Positions 1 through 9,989 of a DNA stretch of 64,000 nt are shown here, one piece after another. The stretch's first letter is position 1, and every line of letters begins with the position of its first letter. This stretch comes from Rhynchopus euleeides. Lineage: Eukaryota; Euglenozoa; Diplonemea; Diplonemida; Diplonemidae. The notes beneath the pieces were generated by a model. The model was given only the letters and a program-made list of their open reading frames with translations, did not search any database and was not told the origin of the DNA. The stretch is from contig OY723269.1 of the NCBI GenBank assembly GCA_963210315.1, positions 930,001-994,000 on the forward strand, written 5' to 3'. Position numbers and translations under genes: made by a program.

Positions 1-591
1 CTGCAGCCTCAGGTCTCGGATCATCTCCCGCGCCGCTGCCACCCCTCCTGCCTTCAAAAACCCCTGCCACTGGGAGACGCAAGCCGGCCTCATGTTGGGC
101 AGGCTGAGGGCCGACTGCAGGTTCCCGATTGTCGGGAGCTTGGGGGGGTCCTGGGCAGGGGGGCTGCTCCCCTCCGGTTGCGCCTGTGCCGCCCCGGCCT
201 CACCTCCCGCTTTCCCCCCAGTCCCCGCCTGCTTGGCGCCTTCGCGGACCGCCTTGGCGAGGTCTAGTACCGACTCTCTCATGAGGTCGAGTTGTGCCTT
301 GGTCTGCTTCCTCGCGTATTCATGCACCGATCTGAGGTTGGCGTAGTCAAACCCCACCACGGGGATGGTGCATTCTTGCAACCCCGTGGGCTCGACTTCA
401 TCGAGTTCCTCTAACGGCAGGGTGTAGAGGATGGTGTACGTGTTGTCCTCATTTTTTCGCAGCACCCCCGCGTGGCGAGAGTACTCTCCCCCAATTTCGT
501 CGCCATCCTGTGGGGATGCTCTGACCTCGTACACAATCTCGGTCACTCCGCGCTGGTGGAGCCTGTCGAGCATCTGTGTAACCGCTTCCAT
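1..591 (-). CDS. partial reading frame, possible retroelement Gag-like protein
   Basis: A minus-strand frame begins at the ATG at 591 and stays open through position 1, giving 197 residues with the C-terminus outside the window. No family is recognised. The N-terminal ~90 residues are a mixed acidic segment. A helical stretch (about 90-120) with many Lys/Glu follows, then a Gly/Ala/Pro-rich linker and a final helical part. The base composition is high G+C with G/C third positions, like the Gag frame at 25510, and the frame is bordered upstream by a 16-bp hairpin and mobile repeats. A Gag-like role is inferred from composition and context only; a hypothetical host protein is equally possible. 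It is one of the few minus-strand frames worth recording. Confidence 0.45.
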   Translation of the reverse strand, partial: MEAVTQMLDRLHQRGVTEIVYEVRASPQDGDEIGGEYSRHAGVLRKNEDNTYTILYTLPLEELDEVEPTGLQECTIPVVGFDYANLRSVHEYARKQTKAQLDLMRESVLDLAKAVREGAKQAGTGGKAGGEAGAAQAQPEGSSPPAQDPPKLPTIGNLQSALSLPNMRPACVSQWQGFLKAGGVAAAREMIRDLRLQ

Positions 592-600
592 TTTAAGAGC

Positions 601-664
601 TTCTCCCACGGACTGCTTCTCTGAAGTGTAAAAAGAGAAAGGCTTTGCGCAGTCCGTGGGAGAA
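601..664. repeat. perfect 16-bp inverted repeat (hairpin)
   Basis: TTCTCCCACGGACTGC at 601-616 is the exact reverse complement of 649-664, with a 32-base loop. It sits 10 bases upstream of the minus-strand start at 591. It could be a regulatory hairpin or an element end; nothing decides between them. Confidence 0.6.
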
Positions 665-857
665 AGTAAGTTGGAGCTTGTCGTTACCTGAGGTGTGGGG
701 GGTTGTGTGTAAAACCCAAGAATTATACGGACTGCAAGCCAACATTCCTGTGACCGAATAGAGAAGGGGAGAGATGGCATGGAACCGAGGGGAGAGGGGG
801 GCAGGAACCTTGGGAACTCCGACTAGTGAGCAGGCCCACTGTGGCCAGAGGATAGTC

Positions 858-1050
858 GACACAGGCCATACTGGATTTCTGTCTTGATCCTATTTAGGGA
901 AACACAGGCCATACCAGATTTCTGTCTTGAGGATAGTCGACACAGGGGGTCTTCGCTGGCCGTTATTCTAACGGTCACTCCGTAGCGAAGACCCCCACAG
1001 GCCATACTGGATTTCTGTCTTGATCCTATTTAGGGAAATACAGGCTATAC
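858..1050. repeat. short tandem repeats interrupted by insertions
   Basis: A unit of about 42 bases containing ACAGGCCATAC and ATTTCTGTCTTGA occurs at about 860, 903 and 998. A fourth, diverged unit at 1041 is split by the 417-bp element and resumes at about 1478. One repeat is split by the 52-bp GGGGGTCTTC element. The uninterrupted copies show the pre-insertion sequence, which fixes the element boundaries. Confidence 0.65.
945..996. mobile_element. 52-bp GGGGGTCTTCGC mini inverted-repeat element
   Basis: The element begins GGGGGTCTTCGCTGG and ends with GCGAAGACCCCC. It is flanked by a 3-bp duplication, ACA at 942-944 and 997-999. The intact tandem copy at 855-870 shows the empty site. It is a shorter relative of the copies at 1604 and 48642. 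The 3-bp duplication with a G-rich terminus is a general PIF/Harbinger-type or CACTA-type feature; no transposase is present. Confidence 0.7.
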
Positions 1051-1051
1051 C

Positions 1052-1468
1052 CAGTGATCTGAGTAGGTACCGTACCAGGTACTACCCCCCGGTACCCCCC
1101 GGGACTTCGAAAATCCAGACTTGGGTCCCAGCCCAAAAATTATCAGAAATTAGGAATTTCCGGATCAATTCCGGCCAGTAGTGTGGTCATTTTGCTCTGG
1201 GAGATGAGTTTGGTTGGTCGCAAATTTTTTTTGACCTCAGGTTCGAAGTACCCCCCCTCCATTTTTCATTTTGGGCTGGTCCACATTTCCTAAGGAAAAT
1301 CGGAAAAAATTTGATTGGCCAAAAACTCATCTCCCAGAGCAAAGTGACCCCACCACAGCTCTGAAAAACGCCGGAAATGCAAATTTCGCGAAACTGAAAA
1401 CGACCATTTTGGGGGTACCAGGGGGTACTACCCCCCGGTACCTGGTACGGTACCTACTCAGATCACTG
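1052..1468. mobile_element. 417-bp CAGTGATCTGAG inverted-repeat element, copy 1
   Basis: The ends are CAGTGATCTGAGTAGG and its reverse complement, followed inward by KpnI-like GGTACC palindromes. The length is exactly that of the copy at 1700-2116, which lies in the opposite orientation. The interior carries a shorter inverted pair around CTCATCTCCCAGAGC. The flanks (CTATACC and GTATACT) share only the central TATAC, so the target duplication is decayed or absent. It encodes nothing convincing. Confidence 0.75.
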
Positions 1469-1603
1469 GTATACTATACCAGATTTCTGTCTTGAGACTC
1501 ACTTTGCAAAGATCCGATACAGGTCTTTTTAAGTTTCTGTTTGAACTTGTAATTCAATTGAAGAGAGTCAGCCCAGACTCTACCCTTTTTGAAATGACTT
1601 TGA

Positions 1604-2135
1604 GGGGGTCTTCGCTGGCCGTTATCCTCCGTCATTCTCCGTCAGCTTTCAGCTAATTCAACAGGGAATTCACCAAAACGCACTGACGGTCACCCTGTAC
1701 AGTGATCTGAGTAGGTACCGTACCAGGTACCGGGGGGTAGTACCCCCTGGTACCCCCAAAATGGTCGTTTTCAGTTTCGCGAAATTTGCATTTCCGGAAT
1801 TTTTCCGGACCGTGGTGGGGTCACTTTGCTCTGGGAGATGAGTTTTTGGCCAATCAAATTTTTTTCGATTTTCCTTAGGAAATGTGGACCAGCCCAAAAT
1901 GAAAAATGGAGGGGGGGTACTTCGAACCCGAGGTCAAAAAAAATTTGCGACCAACCAAACTCATCTCCCAGAGCAAAATGACCACACTACTGTCCGGAAT
2001 TGATCCGGAAATTCCTAATTTCTGAAAATTTTTGGGCTGGGACCCAAGTCTGGATTTTCGAAGTCCCGGGGGGTACCGGGGGGTAGTACCTGGTACGGTA
2101 CCTACTCAGATCACTGCCCTGTAGCGAAGACCCCC
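1604..2135. mobile_element. GGGGGTCTTCGC element split by a nested insertion
   Basis: The outer sequence at 1604-1699 and 2124-2135 matches the 108-bp copy at 48642-48749 and is flanked by TGA at 1601-1603 and 2136-2138. The 417-bp element at 1700-2116 lies inside it together with a duplicated CCCTGTA. The outer element therefore inserted first. Confidence 0.8.
1700..2116. mobile_element. 417-bp CAGTGATCTGAG inverted-repeat element, copy 2 (nested)
   Basis: It has the same ends and length as 1052-1468, in reverse orientation. It is flanked by a perfect 7-bp duplication, CCCTGTA at 1693-1699 and 2117-2123, and the related copy at 48642 supplies the empty site. Seven-base duplications are uncommon among DNA transposon superfamilies; I do not assign one. 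Confidence 0.85.
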
Positions 2136-2380
2136 TGACATTTTCATTTTCGGCAAGTATTTGTCTTGGTCATCTTGAATCAAACCTTGGGTTTTCATGC
2201 ACTGATATTCAATTTCTCATCGATATCTGGCTATTAGTATTACGAGTTATACACAGGAATGGCGTACGGCACTCTGTCGGAAAGCATTTCTGTCTTATTT
2301 CATTCACCGTGTAGGAGAATGTGACATTAGTAACGTCATAAATCACTCGCTTTATCTCATCATACTTTCCTCCCGAACAG

Positions 2381-2569
2381 GATCTTTCCGTGGATGCAGA
2401 AACGATGAAGCGCGGCAAGGAGAAGGATGAGAAGAGGATCGCCTGGACTGTGAAGCGCGTGTCGCAGTTCACGGAGGGGTTGGCAGAGAATGCTCACTTC
2501 ATCCACGAGTGGAAGGAGCCACCATGTACAATAGTAGGTTTCACACTGCTGCTCGAGACGAGTCGATAA
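2381..2569 (+). pseudogene. exon-like fragment, possibly C-terminal part of a membrane protein
   Basis: A pyrimidine-rich stretch ends in AG at 2379-2380, and an open frame of 62 codons runs from 2381 to the TAA at 2567. The first in-frame ATG is at 2405. The residues are Lys/Glu-rich, then read FTEGLAENAHFIHEWKEPP followed by a short hydrophobic end. The pattern of a helix, then a Trp-(basic/acidic)-x-Pro, then a hydrophobic run recalls the start of the C-terminal membrane region of MCTP-type C2 proteins, but the match is by eye and weak. No upstream exon is visible. It could be the last exon of a decayed gene or a very small gene of 54 residues. Confidence 0.35.
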
Positions 2570-3345
2570 AATTGAAGTGCATACAGAACAGACAGAGTAA
2601 AAAAACCTATGGAGAACTCTTCGCTGTGGAGGGGGGGGGGGTGACATTGGATTTGCCTTTCTCTTTCTTGGGGCCTTCGCAAGCCAGGAAAATCCGCCAA
2701 TCTCCACCATTTCCCCAAATGCAAATATGGAGGAAATACTTAAACACACTAATGGTGGATTTTCTTGGTCAGCAAAGGCCCTGAATTGCTTTCTTGTTTG
2801 GCCAGTTTTTGGCGTTGCTGTTCAAGTTGGTGACTCTTGATGAGCCTCATCATGATTCACCCCCATTCCTTTGCTTTTTTTTTCAATCTTCAATTGCTTT
2901 TGAACAACAGGTTGCTTCACCTCGCCACCGGGAAATGAAAAACGGGCAAGACGGAACAGAATGGTGGCTGATTCCAAAGAGGTAGCGGAGTGCTGCAGCA
3001 TGGTAATAGGTTGGACGGTGAACCCAGCCCCCACCCCCCACCCTCCCTTGCCAGTCTTCGAAGCAGCATCCCCTCCCCCACAACACCCCACCCATCATCG
3101 TCACAATCCTCACGACACAATTTACTCAAATACTATTGCCAGATAATTCGGATTAGCGCCTCCCCGGGCAAAATCTTTCAAAAAATTCCAAAAATCGTAT
3201 TCTATTTTCATTTTTTCACCGTACCAAAAAAAAAAAAGTGTCACCAAATGGGCAATCTATTTTTTGACTTTTTCGCCTCCGGAGGCCCTCCGGAGGCCTC
3301 CGGAGGCCTCCGGAGGCGCCTCCGGAGGCCCGAGAGCCTTGCCCC
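2570..3345. other. intergenic stretch with a CCGGAGG palindrome
   Basis: I see no convincing gene here; the short frames on both strands lack consistent composition. Bases 3279-3330 are a run of GGCCTCCGGAGGCC palindromes. Bases 3226-3250 resemble an A-rich motif ending GTGTCACCAAAT that also occurs inside the insertions at 30750 and 31383, which suggests remnants of the same mobile DNA. Confidence 0.5.
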
Positions 3346-6300
3346 AGGGAAGTGCTGAAAATGGTGTCCGGGACCCAGGCGGCAGTGTCCGACCCCAGGG
3401 AAGTGCTGAAAATGGTGTCCGGGACCCAGGCGGCAGTGTCTGACCCCAGGGAAGTGCTGAAAATGGTGTCCGGGACCCAGGCGGCAGTGTCCGACCCCAG
3501 GGAAGTGCTGAAAATGGTGTCCGGGACCCAGGCGGCAGTGTCTGACCCCAGGCAAGTGCTGAAAATGGTGTCCGGGACCCAGGCGGCAGTGTCTGACCCC
3601 AGGGAAGTGCTGAAAATGGTGTCCGGGACCCAGGCGGCAGTGTCCGACCCCAGGGAAGTGCTGAAAAATGGTGTCCGGGACCCAGGCGGCAGTGTCTGAC
3701 CCCAGGCAAGTGCTGAAAATGGTGTCCGGGACCCAGGCGGCAGTGTCTGACCCCAGGGAAGTGCTGAAATGGGTGTCCGGGACCCGCGCGGCAGTGTTCG
3801 ACCCCAGGGAAGTGCTGAAAATGGTGTCCGGGACCCAGGCGGCAGTGTCTGACCCCAGGGAAGTGCTGAAATGGGTGTCCGGGACCCGCGCGGCAGTGTC
3901 CGACCCCAGGGAAGTGCTGAAGATGGTGTCCGGGACCCGGGCGGCAGTGTCTGACACCAGGGAAGTGCTGAAAGTGGTGTCCGGGACCCAGGCGGCAGTG
4001 TCTGACCCCAGGGAAGTGCTGAAATGGGTGTCCGGGACCCGCGCGGCAGTGTCTGACCCCAGGGAAGTGCTGAAAGTGGTGTCCGGGACCCAGGCGGCAG
4101 TGTCCGACCCCAGGGAAGTGCTGAAATGGGTGTCCGGGACCCGCGCGGCAGTGTTCGACCCCAGGGAAGTGCTGAAAATGGTGTCCGGGACCCGGGCGGC
4201 AGTGTCTGACCCCAGGGAAGTGCTGAAATGGGTGTCCGGGACCCGCGCGGCAGTGTCTGACCCCAGGGAAGTGCTGAAAATGGTGTCCGGGAACCGGGCG
4301 GCAGTGTCTGACCCCAGGGAAGTGCTGAAATGGGTGTCCGGGACCCGCGCGGCAGTGTTCGACCCCAGGGAAGTGCTGAAAATGGTGTCCGGGACCCAGG
4401 CGGCAGTGTCCGACCCCAGGGAAGTGCTGAAAATGGTGTCCGGGACCCAGGCGGCAGTGTCTGACCCCAGGGAAGTGCTGAAATGGGTGTCCGGGACCCG
4501 CGCGGCAGTGTCCGACCCCAGGGAAGTGCTGAAAATGGTGTCCGGGACCCAGGCGGCAGTGTCTGACCCCAGGGAAGTGCTGAAAATGGTGTCCGGGACC
4601 CAGGCGGCAGTGTCCGACCCCAGGGAAGTGCTGAAAATGGTGTCCGGGACCCAGGCGGCAGTGTCCGACCCCAGGGAAGTGCTGAAAATGGTGTCCGGGA
4701 CCCAGGCGGCAGTGTCTGACCCCAGGCAAGTGCTGAAAATGGTGTCCGGGACCCAGGCGGCAGTGTCTGACCCCAGGCAAGTGCTGAAAATGGTGTCCGG
4801 GACCCAGGCGGCAGTGTCTGACCCCAGGGAAGTGCTGAAATGGGTGTCCGGGACCCGCGCGGCAGTGTTCGACCCCAGGGAAGTGCTGAAAATGGTGTCC
4901 GGGACCCAGGCGGCAGTGTCTGACCCCAGGGAAGTGCTGAAATGGGTGTCCGGGACCCGCGCGGCAGTGTTCGACCCCAGGGAAGTGCTGAAAATGGTGT
5001 CCGGGACCCGGGCGGCAGTGTCTGACCCCAGGGAAGTGCTGAAAGTGGTGTCCGGGACCCAGGCGGCAGTGTCTGACCCCAGGGAAGTGCTGAAATGGGT
5101 GTCCGGGACCCGCGCGGCAGTGTCTGACCCCAGGGAAGTGCTGAAAATGGTGTCCGGGAACCGGGCGGCAGTGTCTGACCCCAGGGAAGTGCTGAAATGG
5201 GTGTCCGGGACCCGCGCGGCAGTGTTCGACCCCAGGGAAGTGCTGAAAATGGTGTCCGGGACCTGGGCGGCAGTGTCTGACCCCAGGGAAGTGCTGAAAG
5301 TGGTGTCCGGGACCCAGGCGGCAGTGTCTGACCCCAGGGAAGTGCTGAAATGGGTGTCCGGGACCCGCGCGGCAGTGTCTGACCCCAGGGAAGTGCTGAA
5401 AATGGTGTCCGGGACCTGCGCGGCAGTGTCCGACCCCAGGGAAGTGCTGAAGATGGTGTCCGGGACCTGCGCGGCAGTGTCCGACCACAGGGAAGTGCTG
5501 AAGATGGTGTCCGGGACCCGCGCGGCAGTGTCCGACCCCAGGGAAGTGCTGAAAGTGGTGTCCGGGACCCGCGCGGCAGTGTCTGACCCCAGGGAAGTGC
5601 TGAAATGGGTGTCCGGGACCTGCGCGGCAGTGTCCGACCCCAGGGAACTGCTGAAAGTGGTGTCCGGGACCCGGGCGGCAGTGTCCGACCCCAGGGAAGT
5701 GCTGAAATGGGTGTCCGGGACCCAGGCGGCAGTGTCTGACCCCCAGGGAAGTGCTGAAAGTGGTGTCCGGGACCCGCGCGGCAGTGTCCGACCCCAGGGA
5801 AGTGCTGAAATGGGTGTCCGGGACCTGCGCGGCAGTGTCCGACCCCACGAGAGTGCAGAAATGGGTGTCCGGGACTCACGCGGCTATGTCTGACCCCACG
5901 AGAGTGCTGAAATGAGTGTCCGGGACTCACGCGGCTATGTCTGACCCCACGAGAGTGCTGAAATGGGTGTCCGGGACTCACGCGGCTATGTTTGACCCCA
6001 CGAGAGTGCTGAAATGGGTATCCGGGAGTCACGCGGGGATGTCTGACCCCATGAGAGTGCTGCAATGGGTGTCCGAGAGTCACGCGGCTATGTCTGACCC
6101 CATGAGAGTGCTGAAATGAGTGTCCGGGACTCACGCGGCTATGTCTGACCCCACGAGAGTGCTGAAATGGGTGTCCGGGACTCACGCGGCTATGTTTGAC
6201 CCCACGAGAGTGCTGAAATGGGTATCCGGGAGTCACGCGGGGATGTCTGACCCCATGAGAGTGCTGCAATGGGTGTCCGAGAGTCACGCGGCTATGTCTG

Positions 6301-7502
6301 ACCCCATGAGAGTGCTGAAATGAGTGTCCGGGACTCACGCGGCTATGTCTGACCCCACGAGAGTGCTGAAATGGGTGTCCGGGAGTCACGCGGGGATGTC
6401 TGACCCCATGAGTGCTGCAATGGGTGTCCGAGAGTCACGCGGCTATGTCTGACCCCATGAGAGTGCTGCAGTGGGTGTCCGGGAGTCACGCGGCTATGTC
6501 TGACCCCACGAGAGTGCTGAAATGAGTGTCCGGGACTCACGCGGCTATGTCTGACCCCACGAGAGTGCTGAAATGGGTGTACGGGAATCACGCGGCTATG
6601 TCTGACCCCACGAGAGTGCTGAAATGGGTGTCCGGGAGTCACGCGGGGATGTCTGACCCCATGAGAGTGCTGCAATGGGTGTCCGGGAGTCACGCGGCTA
6701 TGTCTGACCCCACGAGAGTGCAGAAATTTGTGTCCGGGAGTCACGCGGCTATGTCCGACCCCACGAGAGTGCAGAAATGAGTGTCCGGGACTCACGCGGC
6801 TATGTCTGACCCCACGAGAGTGCAGAAATGGTTGTCCGGGAGTCACGCGGCTATGTCCGACCCCACGAGAGTGCAGAAATGGGTGTCCGGGACTCACGCG
6901 GCTATGTCTGACCCCACGAGAGTGCTGAAATGAGTGTCCGGGAGTCACGCGGCTATGTCTGACCCCACGAGAGTGCTGAAATGGGTGTCCGGGACTCACG
7001 CGGCTATGTTTGACCCCAAGAGAGTGCTGAAATGGGTATCCGGGAGTCACGCGGGGATGTCTGACCCCATGAGAGTGCTGCAATGGGTGTCCGGGAGTCA
7101 CGCGGCTATGTCTGACTCCACAAGAGTGCAGAAATGGGTACCCGGGAGTCATGCGGCTATGTCTGACCCCACGAGAGTGCTGAAATGAGTGTCCGGGAGT
7201 CACGCGGCTATGTCTGACCCCACGAGAGTGCTGAAATGAGTGTCCGGGAGTCACGCGGCTGTGTCTCACCCTATGAGAGTGTCACAATGGGTATGTATGA
7301 GTCACGCGGTTGTGTCGCACCCTATGAGAGTGTCACAATGGGTATGTATGAGTCACGCGGTTGTGTCTCACCCTCTGAGAGTGTCACAATGGGTATGTAT
7401 GAGTCACGCGGCTGTGTCTCACCCTATGAGAGTGTCACAATGGGTATGTATGAGTCACGCGGATGTGTCCCACCCTATGAGAGTGTCTCAATGGGTATGT
7501 AG
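3346..7502. repeat. 51-bp minisatellite, about 80 units in three sequence zones
   Basis: The unit is 51 bases (17 codons). Zone 1 (3346 to ~5848) centres on GTGTCCGGGACCCAGGCGG, zone 2 (~5849-7240) on GGGACTCACGCGGCTATG, and zone 3 (~7241-7502) on GAGTCACGCGGTTGTGTC. Because the period is a multiple of three and lacks stops, long open frames appear on both strands (1,057 and 863 codons on minus, 741 on plus). Occasional indels, such as an extra A at ~3664, an extra C at ~5741 and a loss at ~6410, shift frame without regard to coding. In zone 2 a four-unit, 204-bp block is tandemly duplicated without apparent change (5916-6119 and 6120-6323). I treat it as a minisatellite rather than a gene, since both strands are open equally and indels are not in threes. 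Confidence 0.9.
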
Positions 7503-9078
7503 GAGGTCTCTTGGTTACCTGAAGTGGTGTGTGTGGGCGCACAAGAAGCGAACTGGCGAAGCACTGCATGTGGCATCAACCCCACTTCGTCTGATAGCAA
7601 CACAACTCCTTGTTATGCCGCCCGCACCCCCCTGCGCCCCTGTCTGGTCGGGGACTTGCAAGATGGTGCTGGGAGACTTGCTTTTCCATTCACTCTCGTC
7701 TATCAGAACCCCCTGCCCGCCGACCGTCCTGTGCGCGGGTCGTGGGTGGGACCATGTTGCGGTTGCGGGTGCGAGCCGAAGTCGCGGCGGTGTAGCGCGT
7801 CGGGTGTGGGGTTGTGGCGTGTGGTCGGAGCGTTGGTATGCAGGTTTTTTGCGCTGGGTGTCAGTGGGTGATTGGCTGTGCGACGTGCAGACTTGCTGGA
7901 TTGGGTGCGGATTCAGGGGAGGCGCGGCGACACCTGGGGTGAGCGGCTGCGGTATGTTTGGGGTGGCATCGCTCTTCGACGCAGTGGTGTGCACCGACGC
8001 GCATCGGCGCTGTGTCTCGGCGCTGCCAGAGGCATTTTTGTGTTGGAGGTGCGCGCGATGGCTTCGGCCGCGGTATCACCCGTGGCATGCAGACTCACCG
8101 CGAGGCCCTCCTTCGCTCCCTTCTGCTTGTCCGTGCGCCCTTGTGACACAGGCTTGTCTCTCCATGCCTGTCCGTTTGGGGTCCAGGTTGCAGACTTCCT
8201 TCCGGGATGAAGACAGTCTGCCAATTCCTGTCATTATTCCTGAGTGCCTGTCTTGTGGCAGCCGAGGGTTCTTTGCTCCTGTGTGTGTACATGTGCTTCG
8301 TATTCAGCATCCCTTGTTGTGTGAGTTCCAAGCTTGTCCTTCATTCCCTAATTGATTCTGGCAGGATGCGAATGACAGAGCAAGATCGGTGAGTCATCTG
8401 CCTGTGGACCCTGCCCCCCAACCTGCCTCAATCCCCCACCCGAAGCCGTGATCATCTGAACTCCGCATTGCCAGCCACCCCACCCCAGTGGCCACACACA
8501 CAGACAGATGTGACCCCCAGCGTACAGAGAGCAGGTTCCATGGAGGTCCTTCTGACAGGGAAGCCGTGACAAGGCCCCATTCGGGCGTGAATTCCATGTG
8601 GTGGGCCCTCCTCGCATCCGCTCGTCATGTGGGTGTGATTCCGGAGTCGTGTGTTCGGTTGCATTCCTGTCGGCCACCTCGGCGGCCCGCATTTTCGGGT
8701 GAAAACCCCGATTTTGGCAGAGTCGGAGGTGTTCCGGGGGTGGTGGGGCCCCAAAACGGGAGAAAAATGCACCAATATTTTTGCCCAGAAAAAAGTTTGT
8801 GAGAAACGGCTGGAAAAATCACAGCTTGCCACCCTCTACGTCCAGGTGGGCAGGGAACCTGGGCAGGGGGCCTCATTTTTTTTGGTAATTTTGGGCCAAT
8901 TTTGACCATTTTCCCCTTGTGTCCAACATGATTCAAGCTTCGACTTCTTTCTCGACTCGGGGTATGGTTGAACCCTTCTGACCCATACTTTCCACAACGG
9001 CCGGAGAGAGTCCGGAATATGCGAATTGTTCCCCCTGCTTGGCCACTCAACATGTTCCCCCCGGTTAAAATGGGTGAA
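7503..9078. other. intergenic region with a partial dispersed repeat
   Basis: No supported gene. An open frame runs on from the minisatellite to 8355 but has no recognisable content. Bases ~7655-7712 carry a diverged copy of the dispersed repeat containing GGTGCTGGGAGACTTGC. Several polypurine and polypyrimidine tracts occur. Confidence 0.5.
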
Positions 9079-9206
9079 AATGACCTGGTCATGACCAGGT
9101 ATGACATGGTCATGACCAGGTCATACCTGGTCATGACCAGGTCAGATTTGGTCATGACCTGGTCAGATTTGGACCTGGTCAAAACCTGGTCAGTCAGCTG
9201 ACCAGG
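9079..9206. repeat. array of GGTCATGACC palindromes
   Basis: Overlapping palindromes built on CCTGGTCATGACCAGG and variants such as CAGATTTGGTCATGACC recur about every 15-20 bases. Each can form a short hairpin. It lies about 175 bases upstream of the GTPase start; its function is unknown. Confidence 0.7.
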
Positions 9207-9380
9207 CCACCGTGTAACCCCCCCTACCCCCCCCCCCCACCCCTCTCCACCCTTTTTTGAGAACGCCGTCTGTCTTTGAACCTACCTATCACCCCCCCAC
9301 CCCTCCTTTTCCCTGAGCACCCCACCACCCCTGCAGGGTGCACACTCGCGGAACCCGAGGCGGTGCCACCCGTGCGCACC

Positions 9381-9989
9381 ATGTTCCACCTGATATATGG
9401 CTTGTGGAAGATGCTCTTCAAGAAGGACGAATACCGGGTGCTCCTTATTGGGCTGCACAATGCGGGGAAGACGACTGTGTTGGAGTCTGTGAAGCAGCTG
9501 CACGGGGCGGAGTCTCTGCCTCCTCACAAGATCTGCCCGACTGTGGGGCTCAATATCGGACGTGTCGACCTGCAGAACTGCAAGCTGTTGCTGTGGGACC
9601 TAGGTGGACAGCGCTCGCTGCGACCTATATGGGACAGGTTTGTCAGCCAAGCCCACGGGGTGATCTTTGTGATCGACGCGACAATCCCCCCTGCGCACGA
9701 ACACTGGCATGAGCTGAAGCAGGCGATGCTGCACACCCTCTCCTCGCCATCACTCCACAACGTCCCGCTCCTGGTCCTGGCAAACAAGTCGGACCTCCCC
9801 AACTGCCTCTCGCCTGCCGATATCATGAACCTGCTCACACAGCACTCCTCGCTTTCGGAGTACTTCAGCACTCACGCCGCCCACAAGATCATCCCTTGCT
9901 CAGGAATCACTGGGGACTCTCTTCAGGATGGCCTCAACTGGCTCGTCCAATACCTCCTGATGACAGAGGGGCAGAAGATGTACAGCTAG
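9381..9989 (+). CDS. ARFRP1: ARFRP1/Arl3p-like small GTPase
   Basis: A 202-residue Arf-family GTPase, predicted to act at the trans-Golgi in Arl1/GRIP-golgin recruitment as ARFRP1 does in animals and Arl3p in yeast. Visible motifs are G1 GLHNAGKT (24-31), switch I PTVG with Thr54, switch II WDLGGQ (72-77) and G4 NKSD (135-138). The start MFHLIYGLWK, the KDEY at 15-18 and the segment TVGLNIG match ARFRP1 rather than Arf or Arl1, and there is no Gly2 for myristoylation, as expected of this family. The usual Asp of G1 (GLDNAGKT) is His26 here. The start is the ATG at 9381. The frame is open upstream to 9276, but a pyrimidine-AG ending at 9336 suggests a splice acceptor, so the upstream part is leader. 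It is a single exon. Confidence 0.9.
   Translation: MFHLIYGLWKMLFKKDEYRVLLIGLHNAGKTTVLESVKQLHGAESLPPHKICPTVGLNIGRVDLQNCKLLLWDLGGQRSLRPIWDRFVSQAHGVIFVIDATIPPAHEHWHELKQAMLHTLSSPSLHNVPLLVLANKSDLPNCLSPADIMNLLTQHSSLSEYFSTHAAHKIIPCSGITGDSLQDGLNWLVQYLLMTEGQKMYS

Noticed and set aside
189..191. Any DNA feature at bases 189-191
   Set aside because: These numbers in the SERCA TGEC note are residue positions; the bases concerned are about 11532-11543, and nothing is claimed for 189-191 of the DNA.
3216..6389. 1,057-codon minus-strand and 741-codon plus-strand open frames as proteins
   Set aside because: They result from a stop-free 51-bp repeat whose period is a multiple of three; both strands are open and frame-shifting indels occur.
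3346..7502. CRISPR-like array
   Set aside because: Units are contiguous and diverge gradually with no unique spacers, and the DNA is eukaryotic.
7240..8355. 371-codon + frame after the minisatellite
   Set aside because: Begins in the repeat and continues through an R1 fragment; no coherent protein content.
8625..9182. 185-codon minus frame
   Set aside because: Its start is only the GGTCATGACC palindrome array read as codons.
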